Shown: positions 1 through 7,933 of the stretch, one piece after another
Numbering within the stretch: the first letter of the stretch is position 1
Layout: each line of letters opens with the position of its first letter
Source of the DNA: Neoroseomonas soli
Lineage (GTDB): Bacteria > Pseudomonadota > Alphaproteobacteria > Acetobacterales > Acetobacteraceae
Length of the DNA: 34,713 nt
Reading direction: 5' to 3'
Assembly (NCBI RefSeq): GCF_018129065.1
Contig: NZ_JAAEDM010000053.1
Coordinates: 1 to 34,713, forward strand
Translations under genes and position numbers: made by a program
Notes under the pieces: generated by a model
Seen by the model: only the letters and a program-made list of their open reading frames with translations
Database searches by the model: none
Told to the model about the DNA's origin: nothing

Positions 1-378
1 GCCACCGTCACGGTCCGGCCCGCCCGTCCGGTGCCGCTGCAGGCCGCCCCGGTCGCGGCCGCCGCCCCGGCGACCACGGCGCAGATCCAGCCGCGGCAGG
101 AAGTGCAGGTGCGCCCCGCCCGCAACCCGGACTTCGTCGCGGTGGAAACCCCTGCCGGGGAACGGCTCGGCTACGCGCCGGTCGCGGTCTTCTCCATTCC
201 GCCGGCGCAGATGCGCGCCATCTCGGTCCCGGCCGCGGCGCCGGGAGCCGAGGCGGCGCCGGCCGGACGCGTGCGGACGCTGGCCAGCACCAACATCGCG
301 CGGCGGGACAATTTCCGCGACGCGGTGCGGGATCTCGAGCGGGCCGTCTCCAGCGGTGGCTTCGAGGTCGGGACCTGA
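1..378 (+). CDS. C-terminal part of an unrecognised Ala/Pro-rich protein (5' end outside window)
   Basis: The reading frame is open from the first base of the window to a TGA at 376-378, so the true start lies outside. A GTG at 31 could also start it but has no clear ribosome binding site. The visible 125 residues begin with a low-complexity Ala/Pro/Val stretch, probably disordered, followed by a short ordered-looking region ending in an amphipathic helix (NFRDAVRDLERAVSSGG). I do not recognise a family. The gene converges with the leftward decarboxylase pair, and a strong hairpin lies between them. Confidence 0.6.
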   Translation, partial: ATVTVRPARPVPLQAAPVAAAAPATTAQIQPRQEVQVRPARNPDFVAVETPAGERLGYAPVAVFSIPPAQMRAISVPAAAPGAEAAPAGRVRTLASTNIARRDNFRDAVRDLERAVSSGGFEVGT

Positions 379-388
379 CGCGCGCTAA

Positions 389-411
389 GACGGAGGGGCC
401 TCCCCTCCGTC
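389..411. terminator. 10-bp hairpin between convergent genes
   Basis: The arms GACGGAGGGG (389-398) and CCCCTCCGTC (402-411) pair perfectly around a 3-nt loop. It starts 10 nt after the stop of the rightward gene and lies 64 nt beyond the stop of the leftward decarboxylase gene. There is no T-tract, so its use as a bidirectional terminator is inferred from position and stem strength. Confidence 0.6.
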
Positions 412-475
412 AGCCGGCCATGAGGGCCTGACCGGAGCGGGCCCATGCGGGCGCCGCTCCGGGAAGCCAGGCCGG

Positions 476-1075
476 TCAGGCCGGCTGCGCCATCGCCTTC
501 ATGAAGGACTCGCGGAAGCGGATCGGGTCGCGGTCGGTCTGGCTGCGTCCCGGCTCGTTGTCGATCTTCACGCCGATCACGTGCGGCCCGTCCGTGGCCA
601 GGGCCTTCGCCACCAGCGCGTCGAACTCCGCCTCGTCCGCCGCCCAGGCGGCGGAGGCGATGCCCGAGGCGCGCGCGATGGCGACGATGTCCGTGCGCGC
701 CGTCGCGGCCGGCGTGCCCTGCCCGCCGGTGATCTGATAGATGCCGTTGTCCCAGACGATCACGGCGAGGTTCTTCACCGCCTGCGCCGCGATGGTGGAC
801 AAACAGCCGAGCTGCATCAGCAGCGAGCCGTCGCCCTCCAGCGCGAAGACGCGCCGCTTCGGCTGGGCGATCGCCACGCCCATCGCGATCGGCGCCGCGA
901 GGCCCATGCTGCCCAGCATGTAGAAGTTCTCCGGCCGCTGCCCCGCGCCCCAGAGATCCCAGTTGGAATTGCCGATGCCGCCGATCACGGCCTCGCGGTT
1001 GTTCAGCGCGCCGACCAGGCGCTTCGTCAGCGCGGCGCGGTTCATCACATGCAGGTTGCCGGTGGTCTCGGTCAT
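476..1075 (-). CDS. ThDP-binding decarboxylase, C-terminal-type subunit (sulfopyruvate decarboxylase beta-like)
   Basis: This is the pyrophosphate-binding half of a split thiamine-diphosphate enzyme. The ThDP/Mg signature is visible: GDGS in ALEGDGSLLMQLG, then an Asn in WDNGIYQITGG. In sulfopyruvate and phosphonopyruvate decarboxylases this half pairs with an N-terminal-type subunit, here encoded directly upstream. The family decarboxylates a 2-oxo acid (sulfopyruvate to sulfoacetaldehyde in the best-known case); the substrate here cannot be read from sequence. The ATG at 1075 overlaps the upstream stop as TGATG, with GGAGG 9 nt before it; a GTG one codon earlier is possible. About 199 residues, normal for this subunit. 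Confidence 0.85.
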   Translation of the reverse strand: MTETTGNLHVMNRAALTKRLVGALNNREAVIGGIGNSNWDLWGAGQRPENFYMLGSMGLAAPIAMGVAIAQPKRRVFALEGDGSLLMQLGCLSTIAAQAVKNLAVIVWDNGIYQITGGQGTPAATARTDIVAIARASGIASAAWAADEAEFDALVAKALATDGPHVIGVKIDNEPGRSQTDRDPIRFRESFMKAMAQPA

Positions 1076-1602
1076 CACTTGCGCCCTCCGCTCAGCAGCG
1101 GGGAGATGATCAGGCAGGCCGGCCAGCGCGTCGCGAAGGCCTGGCGGATGGTGCGGTCGGCCACGAAGGCGGCCTCATCGAGGCGGCTCATCGTATGGTG
1201 CTCGATGCCCATGCTGTCGAGGATCGGCCGCATGGTGCGGCAGACGATCGCCTGGCCGGGGTTGAACTCGCCCATGGTGCCGCGTTCGCTGACCACCATC
1301 ACCACCGGCACCTGGAAGGCGACCGGCAGGGAGGCCAACGCGTTCGGCAGCGTCGCGAAGCCGGAGGTCTGCATCAGCACGACGCCCCGCATCCCCGCCA
1401 TGTTTGCGCCGGTGACGATGCCGACCGCCTCTTCCTCCCGCGCGCAGGGGAAGGTGGTGAAGAAGGGGTCCGCGTGGCAGCCCTCGATCACCGGCCGCAG
1501 CACGTTGTCGGGGACATAGGTCACCAGGCGGATGTCATTGTCCTTGAAGGCCTGGCGCAGGATCCCGTGCCAGGTGGGGGCCGCTTCGGCCACGCTGCTC
1601 AT
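1075..1602 (-). CDS. ThDP-dependent decarboxylase, N-terminal-type subunit (sulfopyruvate decarboxylase alpha-like)
   Basis: About 175 residues resembling the N-terminal (Pyr) domain of ThDP decarboxylases. The segment CAREEEAVGIVTGANMAG contains the conserved Glu that activates the cofactor, and MQTSGFATLPNALASL is the typical following glycine/serine-rich loop. I chose the ATG at 1602 because GAGGAG lies 9-10 nt upstream and the sequence before it does not resemble the family. It is coupled by a 1-nt overlap to the beta-like gene, so the two should be made as a complex. The heterodimeric or higher arrangement is family knowledge; the substrate is unknown. Confidence 0.83.
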   Translation of the reverse strand: MSSVAEAAPTWHGILRQAFKDNDIRLVTYVPDNVLRPVIEGCHADPFFTTFPCAREEEAVGIVTGANMAGMRGVVLMQTSGFATLPNALASLPVAFQVPVVMVVSERGTMGEFNPGQAIVCRTMRPILDSMGIEHHTMSRLDEAAFVADRTIRQAFATRWPACLIISPLLSGGRK

Positions 1603-1733
1603 CGCTCGAACATCTCCTCGCAATTCGCTGCGGTATCGCACCCGATGCCGGGATCGCCAAGGCGGGGCCGGGGGACGCCATGCAGGGCACGCGGCTTGCG
1701 CCACGCCACCCGCCCGCCGTAGGGGGAGGCGCG

Positions 1734-2237
1734 ATGGATGCTCCCGCCCTGCCCCGCCTGCTCGTCGATGCCGATGCCTGCCCGGTGCGGGAGGAGATCG
1801 TGCGCGTCGCCGCGCGGCTCGGCCTGCAGGTGCTGCTGGTGACCAACGGCGCGCGGCCGGTCCGCCCGCCGCCGGTGCCCTTCGTCCGGCTGGTGGTGGT
1901 GGCCGAAGGCGCCGACAAGGCCGACGACTTCATCGCCGAGGAAGCCGGGCCGGTCGACATCTGCCTGACGGCCGACATCCCGCTCGCGGCGCGCTGCCTG
2001 GCCAAGGACGCCTTCGCGCTTTCGTTCAAGGGCAAGCCCTGGACAACGGACAACATCGGCAGCGCGCTGGCGGGGCGGGAGGTGGCGCGCCACCTGCGGG
2101 AGATCGGCGTCGCGGGCGGCGGGCCGGCGCCCATGGCGGGGCAGGACCGCTCGCGCTTCCTCAACGCGCTCGACACCATGGCGCAGGCTGCGCTGCGCAA
2201 GGCGCGCAGCGGCCCGCATCCGGCGGTCAGCGGCTGA
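1734..2237 (+). CDS. YaiI/YqxD family protein (UPF0178, DUF188)
   Basis: The 167-residue product starts LLVDADACPVREEI, the signature of the DUF188/UPF0178 family, and carries further conserved stretches ADKADDFIAEEAG, DICLTADIPLAARCL and LSFKGKPWTTDNI. The family has a PIN-like fold with acidic residues but no settled biochemical role, so no function is assigned. AGGGGGAGG lies just before the ATG at 1734, which decides the start over an upstream in-frame codon. It is divergent from the decarboxylase pair and its last 11 bases overlap the end of the convergent membrane protein gene. Confidence 0.88.
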   Translation: MDAPALPRLLVDADACPVREEIVRVAARLGLQVLLVTNGARPVRPPPVPFVRLVVVAEGADKADDFIAEEAGPVDICLTADIPLAARCLAKDAFALSFKGKPWTTDNIGSALAGREVARHLREIGVAGGGPAPMAGQDRSRFLNALDTMAQAALRKARSGPHPAVSG

Positions 2238-2976
2238 TCCACACCTCCAGCCGGGCGGGAAGGACATTGGCGGGCACGGGGCGGATCTGGGTCGTGACCA
2301 GGTTCGCGGCCTGGACGTCGCGGGCGAGCAGCGCGGCCGCGGTGGCCTCCTCGGGCCGGGCGTAGCGCACTTCGTTCATGCGCGCGGCGGCGACAGTCCG
2401 CTGGCCGCCGCCAGCCACGCCCTGGACGCCCCAGCCCGCCTGTTCGAGCCGCACCATCATCGCCCGCACATCCTCGCGGCGAATGCTCCCGGCGAACTGC
2501 ACGACGACCTGGAAGTCGCCTCGCCTCACGGCGGCCGCGGCGGCCGGCGCTGCGACCGGCGGCACCTGCGGTGCCGGCCCCTGGTAGTTCCGGGCGGCAG
2601 CGCGGTCGGCGGCCCCGCCCGGGTCGAAGCAGGGGGCCCAGAACCTCACGATGCATTGAACCGGATTGAGCGGCGGCGAGACGAGGCCCGGGGCGACGCC
2701 GGCGGCGAAGACCGCGGCGCCGTACACCATCCCCGCGCCGACGACGACCCAGCCGACCACCGTCCGCAGCGTGCCGCGGCCGAGGACGAAGGTGAGGACG
2801 GCGACGATCGCCGCGAAGGCGACGATCTGGACGGCGACATCCTGGAGCGCGGCCCGATCTTCCGTGAAGGAGACGGCGATCGCGGCGGCCGCGAAGACCG
2901 CAAGCCCTCCAAGGAGGAAGACGGCTGCCGGCCTGTTCACCTGCAGCAGGCGTTCGAGGATCTGAACCGGCGTCAT
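2227..2976 (-). CDS. Membrane protein with three N-terminal helices and a soluble C-terminal domain
   Basis: A 249-residue protein with hydrophobic segments at about residues 18-36, 45-66 and 70-95, then a Pro/Ala linker and a soluble domain from about residue 150. The soluble part (VVVQFAGSIRREDVRAMM, then LEQAGWGVQGV) looks like a small alpha/beta domain such as those of LytR-C or SPOR type, possibly extracytoplasmic, but I cannot assign it. The ATG at 2976 is the first in frame and directly precedes the first helix. It overlaps the convergent YaiI-like gene by 11 nt. Confidence 0.7.
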   Translation of the reverse strand: MTPVQILERLLQVNRPAAVFLLGGLAVFAAAAIAVSFTEDRAALQDVAVQIVAFAAIVAVLTFVLGRGTLRTVVGWVVVGAGMVYGAAVFAAGVAPGLVSPPLNPVQCIVRFWAPCFDPGGAADRAAARNYQGPAPQVPPVAAPAAAAAVRRGDFQVVVQFAGSIRREDVRAMMVRLEQAGWGVQGVAGGGQRTVAAARMNEVRYARPEEATAAALLARDVQAANLVTTQIRPVPANVLPARLEVWISR

Positions 2977-3097
2977 CCGCGACCCCTCGGATTGTCACCG
3001 AAACGGTCGGATATCAGGTCCCGGATTTCAACCGGTTTTGTCTCGGGGCCGGGCCGGCGCACGGTTGCGCGCCGGCCGGGCGGTCCCGGTCAGGCGG

Positions 3098-3631
3098 TCA
3101 GCGCTGCGCCTCGGCGACCTCGATGCCCTCGGCACAGGCGGTCCGGGTCAGCCACGGCCAGGGGTCGGTGGCGCGCCCGTCGCGACGCAGTTCGACGTGC
3201 AGGTGCGGCCCGGTGGTGCGCCCGGTGCGGCCCACGCTGCCGACCGGCTGTCCGGCCAGGACCTGGCGGCCGGCGGAGACGCCGGGGCCGACGCCGGCCA
3301 GATGCGCGTAACGCGCGCGCGTGCCGTCCCGGTGCTCGACCTCCACCATGATGCCGTAGCCGTAGTAGCGCCCGGCATGGACGACGGTGCCCCCGGCAGC
3401 GGCACGGACCTGCGAGCCGATCGGCGCGCGGATGTCGACCCCGGGGTGGTAGCCACGGCCGCGATAGCCGAAACCGGAGGAGTATTCGCCGGCAACCGGC
3501 ATGCCGATCGCGCACGGCGCGGCGAGGGCGGCGGCAGGAAGCAGGGTGGAGCCGGCAAGGATCATTCCGCAGATCCGGCCGGTCAGGGCCGGCAGTCGGG
3601 TCAGGCGCGTCGCGAGGCGCGTCTGGCGCAT
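3098..3631 (-). CDS. Secreted M23 family metallopeptidase
   Basis: A 177-residue LytM-type peptidase. A signal peptide covers roughly residues 1-38 (basic start, hydrophobic core, cleavage near LAAPC). The zinc site is complete: H62 and D66 in HPGVDI, H110 in YAHLAG, and H143/H145 in HLHVEL. Such enzymes cut peptide cross-links of peptidoglycan in the periplasm when all metal ligands are present, so this one could be active rather than a regulatory relative. The start at 3631 has GGAG upstream and gives a proper signal peptide; the frame is open further upstream but that extension spoils it. Confidence 0.88.
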   Translation of the reverse strand: MRQTRLATRLTRLPALTGRICGMILAGSTLLPAAALAAPCAIGMPVAGEYSSGFGYRGRGYHPGVDIRAPIGSQVRAAAGGTVVHAGRYYGYGIMVEVEHRDGTRARYAHLAGVGPGVSAGRQVLAGQPVGSVGRTGRTTGPHLHVELRRDGRATDPWPWLTRTACAEGIEVAEAQR

Positions 3632-3754
3632 GCAGTGATATCTCCGGTTACGTTTCGTGAAGCCGGGCCTGCTTGGCCGCGCCAGCCGCATGCGTCAACC
3701 CGGGGAGCGGTTGTGCCGGCCGCAAGATATGCCACCGGAACGGGTGCCCGACCC

Positions 3755-4459
3755 CTATGGGCGGCGGCGGGCACGCCAGTCGGACGGTGTCTCGAAACTG
3801 CCTTCCCACATCCCGCGGCGCGCCGCCCTGGCCTCGGATTCCTGCCTGACATAGTCGGCGGAGTAGCGGGTGAAGGCGATCGCCCAGCCCTGCCGCACCA
3901 ACTCTGCGCCGATGTCCGTGCCCTGCGCATTCCGGCAGCGCGCGACGCGGCGCCCGTAGCGGTCGGTGTCGAGAACCTGGCAGGACAGCGTGCCGCCGCC
4001 GAGGATCCGGGCCATGGCCCGGCTCGCTTCCTGCCCGCAGGGGTAGTCGCTGCCCCGGCGCCGGCAGGTCTGCGCCGATTCCGGCGCGTCCACGCCATGC
4101 AGGCGCAGCCGGCCGCCGCCAGTCGCGAGCGTGTCCCCGTCGACCACGGTGACCCGGGCGGCGAAAGTACCGGAGGCCGGAATGCCGGGCGGGGCGGTCC
4201 CTTCGGGAATGCCGTAGCGGACGCGCGGCATTGATGGCGAAGGCGCGGACGCGTCCAGCCAGGCGGCGGCGTGCTCGCGCAGCAGGCCGGATCCCCCCGC
4301 CGCCAGCACGGCCAGGAACAGCAGGAAGAACCACCCGGCCATCGGCAGCCGTCGCAGCCAGGTGCCGAACCGCCGCCGCGCCGCGCCGCGGCCGCGGCGC
4401 TCTGCCGCCCGCAGCGCCTCGCGCAGGTCGGGCGGGCGTTTCCGTCGCGTCAGCCGCAT
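3755..4459 (-). CDS. Membrane-anchored staphylococcal-nuclease-like (SNase) protein
   Basis: A 234-residue protein: a very basic cytoplasmic N-terminus (residues 1-38), one transmembrane helix at about 41-60, a linker, and an SNase domain from about 98 to 218. Family motifs are visible: VVDGDT (105-110), RLHGVDAPE (119-127) and DRYGRRVAR (166-174). Such domains hydrolyse nucleic acid with calcium; the topology places it outside the inner membrane. Four cysteines (132, 141, 160, 175) fit disulfide formation there. The ATG at 4459 begins the basic segment. Confidence 0.85.
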   Translation of the reverse strand: MRLTRRKRPPDLREALRAAERRGRGAARRRFGTWLRRLPMAGWFFLLFLAVLAAGGSGLLREHAAAWLDASAPSPSMPRVRYGIPEGTAPPGIPASGTFAARVTVVDGDTLATGGGRLRLHGVDAPESAQTCRRRGSDYPCGQEASRAMARILGGGTLSCQVLDTDRYGRRVARCRNAQGTDIGAELVRQGWAIAFTRYSADYVRQESEARAARRGMWEGSFETPSDWRARRRP

Positions 4460-4668
4460 GTGCTCCGTCGGGGTTCCTGGCCTTGGCCCGCCGAGGCATG
4501 GCGGGTTGCCGGCACATGATAGCGGAACGCCCGGCGCCGCGCCTGCGAGCGGGCCGGGGCACGCTTCGCCGCCCCTCCGGGCGAGGGGCACTGCGCGCTG
4601 ATCCAATCCATCCGCCGGGCGGACCGCGCCACGGCACGGGCCCTGACGGCGGGCCGACGCAGGCGCTC

Positions 4669-6501
4669 TCAGCGCACCGGCAGCAGCAGCGGCACCAACA
4701 GCACGCTGACCGCCATCACGGCCACGGAAAGCGGCACGCCGACCTTCACGAAATCGCCGAAGGTATAGTTGCCCGGCCCCACCACCAGCGTGTTCACCGG
4801 GGAGGAGATCGGCGTCATGAAGGCGGTCGAGGCCGCCAGCGCGACGATCATGGCGAAGGGATGCGGGGAGGCGCCGGCATCCGCCGCGATGGCCAGCGCC
4901 ACCGGCGTCATCAGCACCGCCGTCGCGGTGTTGGAGATGAAAAGCCCGAGCATCGCCGTGATGACGAAGACGACCGCGAGCAGCACCCGTGGCGACGCAT
5001 TGCCGGCGACCGCGAGCAAGGCATCGGCGGCGAGATCGACGCCCCCCGTGCGCTGCAGCGCCAGCGAGAAGGGCAGCATGCCGACGATCAGCACCAGGCT
5101 CTTCCACGAGATCGAGCGATAGGCGGCATTCAGGTCCACGCAGCCGGCAGCCCCCATCAGCAGGCAGCCGATCAGCGCCGCATGCACGTTCGGCACCCAG
5201 CCCAGCACCATCAGCGCGACGGTCAGCGCCAGGATGGCGACGGCGATCGGCCCCCGGCCGGCGGCGGGCAGCACCTCGGCATGCTCGGCCGGCAGGTGCA
5301 GCACGAGCAGGTCGCGGCTGTCCGCCTGCAAGCGGCGGATATCGGCCCAGAATCCGGTCAGCAGCAGGGTGTCCCCGGCCTTCAGCTTCTCCTCGAGGAA
5401 GTCGGGGCCGGCGACCTCCTGCCGGTGGCGCAGGCCGATGACGGTCAGGCGGTATTCGGCGCGCATGCGGGCCTGCAGCACCGTGCTGCCCACCAGCGGC
5501 GAGTCCGGCGGGATGATCGCCTCGACCATCCCGATCTCCTGCGAATGGTCCAGGAAATAGCCGCCCTCCTCGAGCGGCAGCGTCTCCACGCGGAACTCGG
5601 CGCGCATCGCCTCGATGCGCCCGGCCGCGGCGCGGACATCCGCCAGCATGACGTCGCCTGCCTTGATGACAGTGGCGCCGCTGGGGCGGAGAAGCTCGGT
5701 CGCGAAGCGGTGCCCCCGCTCGATGGCCAGGAGGTTGACGCCCTCCTGCCGCAGCCTGATCTCCTCGAGCCGCCGGCCGACGAGGGGCGAGGCCGCGGGG
5801 ACGCGCACGCGGAAGGCGCGGCCGGCCAGGGCATACTTCGTCGTCCACTCCCGCAGGCTCGGCGCGTGGCGGCCGCCGGAGCCCGGCGGGCGGCGGTCCG
5901 GCAGCAGCCGGCGGGCGAAGATCATGTAGCCGATCGCCAGCGCCAGCACGGGCAGGCCGAAGGGGCTGAAGGCGAAGAAGCCGAAGCCCTCGTGGCCCTG
6001 GCGCAGGAGCTCGGCGTTCACCACCAGGTTCGGCGCGGTGGCGACCAGCGTCAGCATGCCGCTGATCAGCGCCGCGACCGACAGCGGCATCATCAACTGC
6101 CCCGGCGCCGTCCCGGTGTTCCGGCAGATGCGCAGCACGACGGGCACGAAGATGGCGACGACCGCGGTCGAGGACATGAAGGCGCCGAGGCCCGCGCAGG
6201 CGACCATCAGCAGCACCAGCATGCGTGTCCCGCTGTTGCCTGCCTTCTCGTAGAGCAGGTCCCCCAGCCGGCGGGCGACGCCGGTGCGCACCAGCGCCTC
6301 CCCGATCACGAAGAGCGCCGCGATCAGCACGATGCTGGGGTCGGAGAAGCCGGCCAGCGCCTCGTTGATCGTGATCACGCCGGTGAAGGGCAGCAGCACG
6401 ATCATCAGCAGCGCCACCGCGTCCATGCGCGGCCGATTGGCGACGAACATGACGATCGCCGCGCCGAGCAGCGCGAGGACGAGGAGGAGGTCGCCCGTCA
6501 T
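4669..6501 (-). CDS. SLC13 family permease with two TrkA-C domains
   Basis: About 610 residues: an N-terminal group of membrane helices, a soluble insert with two TrkA-C-like regulatory domains (each containing a SPLVG motif, roughly residues 215-390), and a second group of helices. The segments FMSSTAVVAIFVPVVL and ISNTATAVLMTPVALA, each with the S-T/N-T-A hairpin, are characteristic of the DASS/SLC13 fold. Relatives move dicarboxylates, sulfate or other anions with sodium; the substrate here is open. The ATG at 6501 is preceded by GGGCGGGG. It follows the MarC gene by 16 nt and probably shares its transcript. Confidence 0.87.
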   Translation of the reverse strand: MTGDLLLVLALLGAAIVMFVANRPRMDAVALLMIVLLPFTGVITINEALAGFSDPSIVLIAALFVIGEALVRTGVARRLGDLLYEKAGNSGTRMLVLLMVACAGLGAFMSSTAVVAIFVPVVLRICRNTGTAPGQLMMPLSVAALISGMLTLVATAPNLVVNAELLRQGHEGFGFFAFSPFGLPVLALAIGYMIFARRLLPDRRPPGSGGRHAPSLREWTTKYALAGRAFRVRVPAASPLVGRRLEEIRLRQEGVNLLAIERGHRFATELLRPSGATVIKAGDVMLADVRAAAGRIEAMRAEFRVETLPLEEGGYFLDHSQEIGMVEAIIPPDSPLVGSTVLQARMRAEYRLTVIGLRHRQEVAGPDFLEEKLKAGDTLLLTGFWADIRRLQADSRDLLVLHLPAEHAEVLPAAGRGPIAVAILALTVALMVLGWVPNVHAALIGCLLMGAAGCVDLNAAYRSISWKSLVLIVGMLPFSLALQRTGGVDLAADALLAVAGNASPRVLLAVVFVITAMLGLFISNTATAVLMTPVALAIAADAGASPHPFAMIVALAASTAFMTPISSPVNTLVVGPGNYTFGDFVKVGVPLSVAVMAVSVLLVPLLLPVR

Positions 6502-6517
6502 GGCCCCGCCCGCCCGC

Positions 6518-7198
6518 TCAGCCCTGCGCCGCCAGCAGCGGCCGGAGCACGTCGGTGACACCGGTAAGGATGATCTGCACGCCGACGCATAGCAGCAGGA
6601 AGGCGGTGAGCTTGGTCACGATGAGCGTGCCCTGGGGCCCGATGCGGCGCGCGATCGCCTCCGCATAGGCGTAGGCCAGCCAGACGCAGGCACCCACCGA
6701 GGCCGCCACCAGCACGGCGGAGATGGCACTGACCAGCAGCACGCCCTGCGTCTCGGATGCACGCTCCGCGCCCAGCGCGATCGAGGCGGCGATCGACCCC
6801 GGCCCCGTGGTCAGCGGCAATGTCAGCGGGAAGAAGGCCATGCGCTCGATCGGCGCGGTGTCCATCGCATTCGGCGCATTCTTCGCCTCGGGCGCCGCGC
6901 GCAGCATCGCCCACCCCGCGGCCGCGACCGCGAGCCCGCCGCCGATGCGCAGCGCCTCGAGCGAGATGCCGAAGACGGACAGCACGCGGGACCCGAGGAA
7001 CAGCGCCACCACCAGCACGATGAAGGAATTGATCCCGATCTGCCGTGCCAGGCGTGCGCGCTCGCGCGGCGTCAGCCAGCGCGTCATGTCGTGGAAGATG
7101 AAGGCGACGCCAAACGGGTTGATGATGCTGAGCAGCGTCGAGAAGCCGAACAGCCAGAAGGAGATCAGCTTGGCGACAAGGAAGCCGTCCATGGTCAT
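6518..7198 (-). CDS. MarC family integral membrane protein
   Basis: A 226-residue protein with about six hydrophobic helices and the conserved family segments INPFGVAFIFHDMT (second helix) and FPLTLPLTTGPGSIAASIALG (after the central loop). The family is widespread but without an established substrate; the historic link with multiple antibiotic resistance has not held up in Escherichia coli. Start ATG 7198 has GAGGGG upstream; an in-frame ATG two codons later is an alternative. It is the middle gene of a leftward set: secreted protein, MarC, SLC13 permease, with gaps of 28 and 16 nt. Confidence 0.9.
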   Translation of the reverse strand: MTMDGFLVAKLISFWLFGFSTLLSIINPFGVAFIFHDMTRWLTPRERARLARQIGINSFIVLVVALFLGSRVLSVFGISLEALRIGGGLAVAAAGWAMLRAAPEAKNAPNAMDTAPIERMAFFPLTLPLTTGPGSIAASIALGAERASETQGVLLVSAISAVLVAASVGACVWLAYAYAEAIARRIGPQGTLIVTKLTAFLLLCVGVQIILTGVTDVLRPLLAAQG

Positions 7199-7226
7199 GC
7201 GGTCCCCTCGCCTGCCGTGCCGCGGG

Positions 7227-7685
7227 TCAGCGGAGTTCGATGGTCAGGCCGGCCTCGTTGATCCGGAGCTGCCCGCCCGCCCGGTCCGTGCGCAGGCGCA
7301 GTTCCACCCCGGCGGCATTGCGCAGCCAGCGGGTCTCCGGCCCGGCGGGCCCGCCGCGCGCGCGCGGCATCACCTGCTCCGTGTAGCGGCCGGCGAAATC
7401 CTCGAGCCGCCGCAGCCCGAAGACCTCCCCCCGCGCGGAGAGGGAGGCGACGCCGACGCTGCCGAACTCGAGCCCCCGCACCGAGAAGCGGTGCTCCTCC
7501 CCCCGGAAGCGCAGCCGCCCGCCGCCCACCGTGGCGCCGACCGCGAGCACGCCGACGCGCACCTGCTCGATCTCGATCGAGGCGTCGGGGTTCGGGTCGG
7601 GGCGGTTCCGCTGGGCGAGGGCCGGCAGGGCCGCCAGCAAGACGCCCAAAGCGGGCCAGGCCATGATCGATCGACGCCTGCTCAA
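7227..7685 (-). CDS. Small secreted protein of unknown function
   Basis: A 152-residue protein with an Arg-rich start, a hydrophobic core and a likely signal peptidase site after LPALAQ (about residue 25). The mature part is rich in beta-type sequence (GGGRLRFRGEEHRFSVRGLEFGSVG, summarised as short glycine-separated strands) followed by EVFGLRRLEDFAGRYTEQ. I do not know the family name. The start is uncertain: TTG at 7685 has a GGAG 7-8 nt upstream and supplies the basic signal-peptide start, whereas ATG at 7664 has a poor ribosome binding site. It heads the probable operon with marC and the SLC13 permease. Confidence 0.7.
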   Translation of the reverse strand: MSRRRSIMAWPALGVLLAALPALAQRNRPDPNPDASIEIEQVRVGVLAVGATVGGGRLRFRGEEHRFSVRGLEFGSVGVASLSARGEVFGLRRLEDFAGRYTEQVMPRARGGPAGPETRWLRNAAGVELRLRTDRAGGQLRINEAGLTIELR

Positions 7686-7933
7686 GTCGGGGCTCCATGT
7701 CGGGCGGATCGGGGCACGGCGCGGGGCCGGGCCGATGGGCCGCCGGATCGGGGGTCTTCTCCATCGTCGCCGCGGGTCCCTCCGCGACCCGGCTCACGAC
7801 TGCAGCCCCAGCATGCCAGGGCGCGCGGAGCGCACGCCAGGGGCTGCCTCGGGCCCGCCGCCGCGCCGGGGACCGCATGGGCGGGGCAGGTCCGGCATGA
7901 GCGTCGCGGCGAGGCTCGTCATCGGCCCGCGTC

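Noticed and set aside
3755-5848. Long minus-strand frame joining the SNase gene to sequence within the permease gene
   Set aside because: Only the part from ATG 4459 resembles a protein; the upstream part is Arg/Gly-rich shadow sequence of the SLC13 gene.
4231-6558. 775-codon open frame on the plus strand
   Set aside because: It lies opposite the SNase and SLC13 genes, is extremely rich in Arg, His, Gln and Gly, and has no domain; it is a shadow of GC-rich codons.
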